DNA of 64,000 bases from NCBI GenBank assembly GCA_041583495.1, contig JBFHFS010000002.1:1-64000 (forward strand). Direction: 5' to 3'. This DNA comes from JBFHFS01 sp041583495. Lineage in GTDB: Bacteria > Bacteroidota > Bacteroidia > Bacteroidales > Marinilabiliaceae. Below, piece after piece: positions 55,110 to 62,442 of this stretch. The notes beneath the pieces were generated by a model that did no database searches, was not told the DNA's origin, and saw only the letters and a list, made by a program, of their open reading frames with translations. A program made the translations under genes and the position numbers. Each line of letters opens with the position of its first letter. Within the stretch, counting starts at the first letter, position 1.

Positions 55110-55153
55110 TCTATTAAAAAGCCATTTAACCTTCAAAAAAACAATATTACTTC

Positions 55154-55178
55154 ATCACACGATACAATCGTGCGATAG
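55154..55178. repeat. Palindromic REP-like element 3 (opposite orientation)
   Basis: Core CACACGATACAATCGTGCG is the reverse complement form of the neighbouring copies with small changes, so the cluster is alternately oriented, as REP clusters often are. Confidence 0.75.
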
Positions 55179-55230
55179 CACTGAAAACAAAAAGCGGCCA
55201 AGGTTAAAAAACCTCAGCTGCCATGATAAT

Positions 55231-55253
55231 GCCGCACGATTGCATCGTGTGGC
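55231..55253. repeat. Palindromic REP-like element 4
   Basis: GCCGCACGATTGCATCGTGTGGC, identical to the element at 55087 and 122 bases after its end. Confidence 0.85.
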
Positions 55254-55274
55254 CCCTAAAAACCATCGAAAAAA

Positions 55275-55316
55275 AAAGAGGCTGTCTCAGAAATAAACTT
55301 TGAGACAACCTCTTTT
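55275..55316. terminator. Bidirectional terminator
   Basis: AAGAGGCTGTCTCA pairs with TGAGACAACCTCTT with one mismatch, flanked by A-runs on one side and TTTT on the other, so it can end transcripts from both strands. It serves the WM-repeat gene on the minus strand. Confidence 0.8.
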
Positions 55317-55422
55317 AACTTTAGGAAGGAAGCTTTCGGCTTTTGAAAATCCAATACCAGCCATCAACCGATTACATCCTCCCAGGGGCAACTTAGTGGA
55401 TCGTTTACCCGATAACCGGACA

Positions 55423-55950
55423 TCAAAATTCGAACATCCAGGGTTCCAGGGGACACTCATCCAAAGGGTCAATATAATCTGTATCAAAGGCCTCAACTGA
55501 GAGCATCCAGGGCTCAACATCAATTATCCTCTCCAGCGGCAGAGAATTATTCAAAAAAGAGGGTACATCCAACATCCACTCTTCGGGCAATAGTATAGTT
55601 TCGTTCATAAATTCGTTGCCGGCTTCAAAAGCCCTGGCATTAAGCATCCACTCCTCTACCCTGGTCATTCGCTCATGCATAGGATCCACCTCAAACATCC
55701 AGTCCTCAATGGCAATCCATTCAGCAGGCTCAACCGATTCAAAGGCTGTTTCATCGAGCATCCAGGGCTCAACTTCAGTAAATTCATAATTATTATATTC
55801 CAGGGATGCGGCCATAGCCTCCACCATGTTGATCAGGTGAACCTCAACACTTTTATTGGTTGTTTCGGGATCGAAGTTGGTGGCGTTGGATGCATTTACA
55901 TTCAACATCAGCAGTGTAAAGAAGATGGAAAAAATAGCTTTCGTTTTCAT
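55423..55950 (-). CDS. Secreted acidic protein with six Trp-Met repeats, unknown function
   Basis: 175 residues. Signal peptide (MKTKAIFSIFFTLLMLNVNA) and a very acidic mature part. The motif (V/I/L)E(P/E/D)WM(L/F) recurs six times, with WM at residues 63, 84, 101, 125, 148 and 171, 17 to 24 residues apart, mostly followed by an (A/S)F a few residues later. The protein ends with the sixth repeat. I recognise no domain and no catalytic residues; there is a single Cys in the mature part. The start codon is preceded by a full AGGAGG, rare in this phylum, which suggests strong translation. It is a lone gene with its own terminator. It could be a structural, binding or processed peptide-precursor protein; none of these is shown. 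Confidence 0.7.
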   Translation of the reverse strand: MKTKAIFSIFFTLLMLNVNASNATNFDPETTNKSVEVHLINMVEAMAASLEYNNYEFTEVEPWMLDETAFESVEPAEWIAIEDWMFEVDPMHERMTRVEEWMLNARAFEAGNEFMNETILLPEEWMLDVPSFLNNSLPLERIIDVEPWMLSVEAFDTDYIDPLDECPLEPWMFEF

Positions 55951-56314
55951 GATGTGTCCTCCTGTATTTAAATGATATTCTATAATTTCTGATTACCATT
56001 CTACAACAGACATGCCAACATTTACAATCATCTGGTTTTAAGTTATTTATGATACATCCATCAAAATTCGTTTCCTCACACAAGCGTTCGGTGCCGGAAC
56101 AAAGTGGTGTACGCTTTCGAACAAAAAGCAAAAGAGCGAATCAACAGGGAGGCAAATAATTTTAAATCCATCATTCCCCGAAACAACTATTCACGGTTAA
56201 AAGGTTCGCCACAAAAAAAGACCCCGATTTGAATCCGGAGAATTCTTATCGGGGCCTTAAGAGTTAAACCGGTTGAAACAAGCCGGTAAAAACCGTGACA
56301 GATTAAATAATTAT
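55951..56314. other. Gap with icd terminator
   Basis: 364 bases without a gene. The part near 55950 holds the ribosome-binding site and promoter of the WM-repeat gene; the other end carries the icd terminator (56213-56258). Nothing else was recognised. Confidence 0.6.
56213..56258 (-). terminator. Rho-independent terminator of icd
   Basis: On the minus strand AAGGCCCCGAT pairs with ATCGGGGTCTT (one mismatch), followed by a run of seven T. It lies 57 bases after the icd stop. Confidence 0.85.
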
Positions 56315-57550
56315 TTATCCACGGGTTTCCATTTTGGTTTTGAGGTTTTCAGCCAGAGCTTCCATGAAAGCTTCGGTATTGAGAAAATGCTCTTCCTTCA
56401 GATCCTTTCCATGAATCGTCAGAGCCAGGTCTTTGGTCATTTTACCGCTCTCCACCGTGCTGACGCATACCTGCTCGAGGGTGAGGGCAAATTTTATGAG
56501 CTCGGGGTTGTTGTCGAGCTTACCACGGAATTCAAGACCACGTGTCCAGGCGTAAATAGAGGCAATAGGATTGGTCGAGGTAGGCTTCCCCTTCTGATGT
56601 TGCCGATAGTGCCGGGTAACGGTACCGTGGGCTGCCTCAGCCTCCATGGTCAGGCCGTCGGGGGTGACCAGGGTTGAGGTCATAAGGCCCAGTGAGCCAA
56701 AACCCTGTGCCAGGGTGTCGGACTGCACATCGCCATCATAGTTTTTACAGGCCCATACAAAGCGGCCATTCCACTTGAGAGCGGCAGCCACCATGTCGTC
56801 GATCAACCGGTGCTCATAAGTAATACCGGTATCGCGAAATTTTTCCTGGTAGTCCTTCTCGAAAATTTCCTGAAAGATATCCTTAAAACGACCATCGTAT
56901 TTCTTTAGGATGGTATTCTTGGTGGAGAGATAAAGAGGCCATTTTTTCATCAGGGCCTGGTTAAAACAGCTGTGGGCAAATCCACGAATGCTCTCGTCGG
57001 TGTTAAACATGGCCATAGCCACCCCATCGTTCTCGAAGTCGTACACGTTGTATTCCTGAGGGGCTGAACCATCTTCGGGGGTAAAGGTGATGGTGAGTTT
57101 TCCCTTACCCTTCACCAAAAAATCGGTGGCCCGGTATTGATCGCCAAAAGCATGACGGCCAATACAGATGGGATATTCCCACCCCGGCACCAGTCGGGGC
57201 ACGTTCTTAATGAGGATAGGCTCGCGAAAAACCGTTCCACCCAAAATATTACGGATGGTTCCGTTGGGCGACCGCCACATATGGCTGAGTCCAAACTCCT
57301 CCACCCGATGTTCGTCGGGGGTAATGGTTGCGCATTTAATACCCACATGGTATTTTTGAATGGCGTGGGCCGCATCTATGGTCACCTGGTCTTTGGTGGC
57401 ATCCCGGTTTTCGATACTCAAATCGTAATATTTCAGATCGATATCGAGATAGGGTAAAATCAGCTGATCTTTAATCATTTTCCAGATAACATGCGTCATC
57501 TCATCCCCATCCAGTTCCACCACCGGATTTTGAACTTTAATTTTTGTCAT
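56315..57550 (-). CDS. icd: NADP-dependent isocitrate dehydrogenase (eukaryote-type)
   Basis: 411 residues, the length of the homodimeric eukaryotic-type enzymes rather than of the E. coli type or the 740-residue monomeric type. Seen are VELDGDEMTHVIW at the start, the substrate loop SPNGTIRNILGGTVFREPI, and HGTVTRHYRQHQKG for NADP binding. It makes 2-oxoglutarate and NADPH in the TCA cycle. It has its own terminator. The next gene upstream, dnaX, ends 80 bases before its start. Confidence 0.95.
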   Translation of the reverse strand: MTKIKVQNPVVELDGDEMTHVIWKMIKDQLILPYLDIDLKYYDLSIENRDATKDQVTIDAAHAIQKYHVGIKCATITPDEHRVEEFGLSHMWRSPNGTIRNILGGTVFREPILIKNVPRLVPGWEYPICIGRHAFGDQYRATDFLVKGKGKLTITFTPEDGSAPQEYNVYDFENDGVAMAMFNTDESIRGFAHSCFNQALMKKWPLYLSTKNTILKKYDGRFKDIFQEIFEKDYQEKFRDTGITYEHRLIDDMVAAALKWNGRFVWACKNYDGDVQSDTLAQGFGSLGLMTSTLVTPDGLTMEAEAAHGTVTRHYRQHQKGKPTSTNPIASIYAWTRGLEFRGKLDNNPELIKFALTLEQVCVSTVESGKMTKDLALTIHGKDLKEEHFLNTEAFMEALAENLKTKMETRG

Positions 57551-57630
57551 AGGTCAATAATTTGTCTGTCAAAATGTCTTGATTAAATATTAATGATAAC
57601 ATCAAGCGGCCCATATTGTTGAATAGATCC

Positions 57631-58253
57631 CTAATCAAGATCCAGTCGAAGCTTCTCCTTCAACATCTCCAGTGCCGGGTTTTTATCTATCATGGCCTTC
57701 CACCGGTCGCTATTGGTAAAGATAACCGTTTCTTTGGTCTCTTCAATAAGATATTCTGTTTCGAGCAGAAGGGTGTCGTTTTTTAGCGATTGACGCAAGT
57801 GATTCAACAGTTCGGACTTTACCTTCATCAGCTCACTCTCCTGTGTCTCGTTTTTTAGGGGAAACACGATGATGTGACCCGATTTTAGCCGGGGCAAATG
57901 GGCGGTAAGCATGCTGAATAGCCGGGGATTTTCCTCCTCGATGGGCCGGGCAAATTCGGTCCAGAACCGATGCAGCTCGGGAAGCGAAAAGGATTCTCTT
58001 CGGGCAGGTCCACTGTCGTTCACAACCCCCACCTCTTGCTCTTCGGGTTGAGGAGTCAGTTGCTTTTCAATAGTGTGGGTCGATTTCAGAAAAGACTTTA
58101 TAGAGGTGCTGGGCAAACTCCTGGTTGGAAGTTTTGGCTTAGAAGGTGCCTCCTTGACTAAAGGCACTGCCGGTGGTCTGGATCCCTGTGATGAAGAAGA
58201 ATCCGGCACTGAAACCGAAGTGGTTTCGGCGCGTTGAGCGCTGGCTAGTTCAC
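57631..58253 (-). CDS. dnaX: dnaX tau extension, read after a -1 frameshift
   Basis: The 369-residue gamma frame stops seven codons after Leu-Leu-Ala, just past a run of eleven A. In the -1 frame from that run the sequence stays open to 57631 for about 207 residues: SELASAQRAETTSVSVPDSS, a Pro/Ser-rich linker, then a folded part (LPELHRFWTEFARPIEEENP to LEMLKEKLRLDLD) as in the C-terminal, polymerase-binding part of Bacteroidota tau. So tau of about 576 residues should be made by slippage on the A-run. No independent start with a ribosome-binding site was seen. Confidence 0.8.
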
Positions 58254-59354
58254 TTTTTTTTTTTCTGCGAGGAGTCTCGACAGCTTGATGAGGGCGAATT
58301 CAACATGAAGTCGCTTGTTTCGGGCATTCTTAAACTGAATATCGCAATCGGTGGCCAAACCAAGGCCTTGTACCAAGAAACCCATCTCACAATCGGCAGC
58401 CTGCTGCAGATACTTTTGCCGAATGGCGGCACCCACCTCCATTAACTCGATGGTGGCCTTATCCTTGCACATCAACAGATCTCTAAAATGGCTACACAAA
58501 CCTGCAATAAAGTGACCGGGATCGAAGCCCCTGTTAAGGATATCGTTTAAAATTAACAACGAACCCGTGGTATCACCCGCCAGAAAGGCCCTTATCAGCT
58601 TAAAATAATAGTCGTAATCGAGCACATTCAGATTCTCGAGCACCTGCTGATAGGACACATTTTTACCAGAGAAAGCCACTATCTGATCGAATATCGACAA
58701 GGCATCACGCATGGCCCCATCGGCCTTTTGAGCGATCACATTGAGCCCCTCCTCCTCTGCCACCACGCCCTCTTTCTGAGCGACGTATTTCAGATGCTGG
58801 ACAGCATCCTCCACCGTAATGCGATTGAAATCGAAGGTCTGACAACGTGAAAGGATGGTGGGCAGAATCTTATGCTTCTCGGTGGTGGCCATAATAAAGA
58901 TGGCATGCCGGGGAGGCTCCTCCAGGGTTTTCAGAAACGCATTAAAGGCCTGGGAAGAAAGCATATGAACCTCGTCGATGATATAAACACTGTAACGTCC
59001 CAGCTGGGGTGGTACGCGTACCTTATCGGTGAGCAGGCGCATGTCGTCAACCGAATTGTTGCTGGCAGCATCGAGTTCGTGTATGTTAAACGATCGATTA
59101 TCATTAAAGGAACGACAGGAATCACACTCGTTGCAGGCCTCGAAATTTTCGGTAGGTGCCTTGCAGTTGATGGTTTTGGCAAAGATACGGGCACAGGTAG
59201 TCTTCCCTACACCGCGTGGACCACAAAACAGATAGGCATGCGCCAACTGTTGGTTGATGATGGCATTTTTTAAAGTGGTAGTGATATTGGCCTGGCCAAT
59301 TACCGTCTCAAAGGTAGTGGGCCTGTATTTGCGGGCCGAAACAATGTAATCCAT
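58245..59354 (-). CDS. dnaX: DNA polymerase III gamma subunit (dnaX, short form)
   Basis: 369 residues from ATG 59354; a TTG two codons upstream is less likely. It has clamp-loader AAA+ features: YVVSARKYRP-like start, Walker A GPRGVGKTTC (about 48), the four-Cys zinc module (C-x8-C-x2-C-x2-C type), Walker B IIDEVHML, sensor 1 ATTEKHKILPTILSRC. The frame ends in AEKKKVN directly at an A11 run. This short product would correspond to gamma. It loads the sliding clamp on DNA. The rlmB gene lies upstream on the same strand. Confidence 0.92.
   Translation of the reverse strand: MDYIVSARKYRPTTFETVIGQANITTTLKNAIINQQLAHAYLFCGPRGVGKTTCARIFAKTINCKAPTENFEACNECDSCRSFNDNRSFNIHELDAASNNSVDDMRLLTDKVRVPPQLGRYSVYIIDEVHMLSSQAFNAFLKTLEEPPRHAIFIMATTEKHKILPTILSRCQTFDFNRITVEDAVQHLKYVAQKEGVVAEEEGLNVIAQKADGAMRDALSIFDQIVAFSGKNVSYQQVLENLNVLDYDYYFKLIRAFLAGDTTGSLLILNDILNRGFDPGHFIAGLCSHFRDLLMCKDKATIELMEVGAAIRQKYLQQAADCEMGFLVQGLGLATDCDIQFKNARNKRLHVEFALIKLSRLLAEKKKVN
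58254..58264 (-). promoter_or_regulatory. A11 slippery run in dnaX
   Basis: Eleven A on the coding (minus) strand directly before the gamma stop region GTGAACTAG. A small hairpin (GAAACC/GGTTTC) lies about 26 bases downstream. The A-run permits -1 ribosomal slippage (successive AAA codons) or polymerase slippage as on the A9 of Thermus dnaX. Confidence 0.75.
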
Positions 59355-59464
59355 ACTCAATTTCTGACAATTTTGGTCGACAATCTTTCCCTGATGATTT
59401 TCTCTGAGTAATCAACCTCCGCAACAAATATAGCTAAATGCGGCGTGGCCACCAAGCTTCCCGC

Positions 59465-60217
59465 TCACGAACGGTGGCGAACCACCTCATAAACCAGAAT
59501 ACCCGCGGCTACCGAAACATTGAGCGATCCAATGGCACCCAGCACTGGAATGGAGACCCTGGCATCGGCCAGCTTGAGCAACTGAGGCGAGATGCCTTTG
59601 TCTTCGGCCCCAAGAATAAGAGCCGAGGGACCCTTAAAATCGACCTTTCGATAGTCATCGCCGCCCTTCTCAGAAGCCGCTGCTACCACATAACCCTGTG
59701 CCTTGAAGTCGCGCAACACATAATAGAGGTTACGGGAGCGACATACCGGAATACGAAACAGGGCCCCGGCAGAGGTCTTAATGGCATCGGCCGTGACCTT
59801 TACACTCCCTTTCTCGGGCAGCAAAATGGCATGAACACCGGCACACTCAGCTGTACGGGCGATGGCTCCAAAGTTACGCACATCGGTGATCCCATCGAGC
59901 ACCAACACAAAGGGAACCTGTCCGGAGGCCTTCACGCCCTCCATCACTTTTTCAATGTCCTGATATTCGACCGGCGACATCAATGCCACCACCCCCTGAT
60001 GGTTGAGCCGGGTGAGTCGTTCAATGCGTTGCACCGGCACGGTCACAAAATTGACCTTTTTCTCATTCAAAAGATCCATCAGCTCCTTAGCCAGATCGCC
60101 TTTTAAACTATCCTGCACAAACACCCGTTCAATCTCTTTTTCACCGCGGATGGCCTCAATCACCGCTCTTATTCCAAAAACAATATTCTTTTCCGTTTTA
60201 TCTGTTTTCTCTGTCAT
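59465..60217 (-). CDS. rlmB: 23S rRNA 2'-O-methyltransferase RlmB (TrmH family)
   Basis: 250 residues from the ATG at 60217, chosen because the conserved IVFGIRAVIEAI begins 11 codons later; a longer frame adds an unlikely tail. The SPOUT knot motifs are DGITDVRNFGAIARTAE (with the catalytic Asn and Arg), ALILGAEDKGIS and IPVLGAIGSLNVSVA. It methylates the ribose of G2251 in 23S rRNA (E. coli number). It lies between dnaX and the ABC-F gene, all on the minus strand, with about 110 bases to dnaX. Confidence 0.92.
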   Translation of the reverse strand: MTEKTDKTEKNIVFGIRAVIEAIRGEKEIERVFVQDSLKGDLAKELMDLLNEKKVNFVTVPVQRIERLTRLNHQGVVALMSPVEYQDIEKVMEGVKASGQVPFVLVLDGITDVRNFGAIARTAECAGVHAILLPEKGSVKVTADAIKTSAGALFRIPVCRSRNLYYVLRDFKAQGYVVAAASEKGGDDYRKVDFKGPSALILGAEDKGISPQLLKLADARVSIPVLGAIGSLNVSVAAGILVYEVVRHRS

Positions 60218-60424
60218 AGTCTTTTTATGTATTGTGCTGCCTGCAAACATTTTGCCGGCAGGGAAACGATAGGTGATAGTGCCCCAGATGTACCTGCAAA
60301 TATAATAAAATTAGAACCTTCCTTAATACCCTGATTGAACAATCCTGAATATACAAACCCCATCCGGGCTTTTAGCCTATATGGCTTGCCTCACGAAAAA
60401 AGAACCTACCCCGGGAAGAAAAAA

Positions 60425-62395
60425 TTACTGATCCAGCTCCTTGCGTTGCTGCATTAAATCTTCCAATTCCAAATGACATTTTTCCCACTCATCCATCTCC
60501 TCTTCCATCTGTTTTTGCAGCTCCTGAAATTTTTCGAACATGGAGGGGTCATTCATATTTTCGGGCGCTTCGAGTTGCCGGGTCATCTCACTCAACTTAT
60601 TTTCCAGGTTAGCAATGCTTTTTTCCAGCTTCTGAACAGTAACCTCCATCCTTTTCAGGTTCTTATTCAATTCCTTTCGATCTTCGAAGGCCTGCTTACG
60701 GTCCTTCCCGCCAACGGGAGCATTAGAGTTGTTTTCACTTAAAGAGGTCTCCGGGCGAAGAGGGGCTGTTTCAAGCTCTTTGAGATTCTCCATGCGTTTG
60801 TTTTCGAGGAATTCGTATATCCCCCCCAGATGTTCTTTTACCTTTCGATGTGTAAACTCAAAGGTTTTGGTCACCAGTCCATCCAGAAACTCGCGGTCGT
60901 GCGAGACCACCAGCACGGTCCCTTCAAATTGAATCAGGGCCTGCTTAAGCAGCTCTTTAGAGCGCATATCCAGGTGGTTGGTGGGCTCATCGAGCACCAA
61001 AAAGTTGACCGGCTCGAGCAACAACAAAACCATGGCCAGGCGCGTACGCTCACCTCCCGACAACACCGACACCTTTTTGCTGACGGCATCGCCCCCAAAC
61101 ATGAATGCACCCAATAAGTCCCTTATTTTGGTGCGAATATCGCCCACGGCCACCTTGTCCACTGTATCGAGCACCGTAAGATTAGGATCCAGACTATCGG
61201 CCTGATTCTGTGCAAAATAGCCGACCTTAACCCCATGACCTAGTTTAAGCTCACCGGTATACTTCAGCTCACTGAGAATCATTCGGGCCAGAGTGGTTTT
61301 CCCCTCTCCGTTTCGGCCCACGAAGGCAATCTTGGCCCCTCGTTCGATAAAAAAGTCGATCTTATCCAGAACCAGATGATCGCCATAACTCTTGCTCAAT
61401 CCCTTTCCGGTAACCACCACTTTTCCCGAGTGCGGGGCAGCAGGGAACTTTATTTTCAACTTGCTGTTATCGAATTCATCCACCTCAATACGTTCCAGCT
61501 TTTCGAGTTGCTTAACCCGCGATTGAACCTGAACCGCTTTGGACGATTTATATCTGAAACGTTCAATAAATTCCTCCGTATCTTCAATTTTCTTCTGTTG
61601 GTTGCGGTAGGATGCCAACTGTTGCTCCCGACGCTCCTCTCTCAACTCAACAAACCTGGAATAAGAGGCTTTATAGTCGTATATCCGTCCCAAGGATATT
61701 TCGATGGTACGGGTGGTGATGTTATCGAGAAAGGCCTTATCGTGCGAGATTACCACCACAGCGCCACTGTAGGTCTTCAAAAAATCCTCCAGCCACTGAA
61801 TCGACTCGATGTCGAGATGGTTGGTAGGCTCATCCAGAAGGAATAGATCGGGTTTGCGCAACAGAATCTTGGCCAACTCAACCCGCATCCGCCAGCCACC
61901 ACTTAACTCCGAGGTAGGACGGTCAAAACCTGAACGTTCGAACCCCAGACCTTTAAGGGTTACTTCGATCTGCGATTTGTAATCGTAGCCGCCCATCATA
62001 CTATAGCGCTCGTTGGCTTCGGTAAGCCGATCGATCAAGGCCAGATATTCCTCCGAATGATAGTCGGTGCGGGAATTGATCCCACTGGTAGTTGCTTCAA
62101 TCTCCCGTTCAAGTTTTTTCAGATGCGGGAAAGCCTGCTCCACCTCCTCGAAGAGGGAGAACTGGTCGTTGTGTACCATATGCTGAGGCAGGTAACCCAT
62201 AGAAAAGTCCCGGGGCATGGTAACCGTTCCTGAGGTAGGCTCCTGCAAACCCGAGATAATTTTAAGCAATGTAGATTTTCCCGCTCCGTTCTTCCCCACC
62301 AGTCCGATACGATCGCGTGGGTTAATCAAAAAAGAAAGATCTTCGAAAAGCAAAAATGTGCCAAAATCGAGCGTAAGCTGATTGACTGAAACCAT
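60425..62395 (-). CDS. ABC-F family ATPase (Uup/YdiF-like)
   Basis: 656 residues without membrane segments. Two ABC domains: Walker A GLVGKNGAGKST with LSGGWRMR and LFLLDEPTNHLD, then AFVGRNGEGKTT with LSGGERTR and FLVLDEPTNHLD. A linker of about 80 charged residues with YRNQQKKIEDTEEFIERFR lies between them, and the C-terminal 100 residues form a coiled coil. This is the layout of ABC-F proteins that act on the ribosome rather than transport. Nothing points to antibiotic resistance in particular. Its start lies about 47 bases after the stop of the LysM gene. Confidence 0.92.
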   Translation of the reverse strand: MVSVNQLTLDFGTFLLFEDLSFLINPRDRIGLVGKNGAGKSTLLKIISGLQEPTSGTVTMPRDFSMGYLPQHMVHNDQFSLFEEVEQAFPHLKKLEREIEATTSGINSRTDYHSEEYLALIDRLTEANERYSMMGGYDYKSQIEVTLKGLGFERSGFDRPTSELSGGWRMRVELAKILLRKPDLFLLDEPTNHLDIESIQWLEDFLKTYSGAVVVISHDKAFLDNITTRTIEISLGRIYDYKASYSRFVELREERREQQLASYRNQQKKIEDTEEFIERFRYKSSKAVQVQSRVKQLEKLERIEVDEFDNSKLKIKFPAAPHSGKVVVTGKGLSKSYGDHLVLDKIDFFIERGAKIAFVGRNGEGKTTLARMILSELKYTGELKLGHGVKVGYFAQNQADSLDPNLTVLDTVDKVAVGDIRTKIRDLLGAFMFGGDAVSKKVSVLSGGERTRLAMVLLLLEPVNFLVLDEPTNHLDMRSKELLKQALIQFEGTVLVVSHDREFLDGLVTKTFEFTHRKVKEHLGGIYEFLENKRMENLKELETAPLRPETSLSENNSNAPVGGKDRKQAFEDRKELNKNLKRMEVTVQKLEKSIANLENKLSEMTRQLEAPENMNDPSMFEKFQELQKQMEEEMDEWEKCHLELEDLMQQRKELDQ

Positions 62396-62442
62396 TAAAG
62401 ATGTGTTACAAAATTAGAAATCTGAGGATAAACCGGGCTAAT

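Larger units (their letters stand above)
55036..55422. other. Repeat-rich gap with terminator
   Basis: About 390 bases without a gene. It carries three REP-like palindromes (55087, 55154, 55231) and a strong hairpin terminator (55275-55316) serving the minus-strand gene that ends at 55423. Confidence 0.7.

Noticed and set aside
57631..58264. Frameshifted pseudogene of dnaX
   Set aside because: Both parts are intact and essential, the break sits exactly on an A11 run, and slippage is a known mode of dnaX expression.
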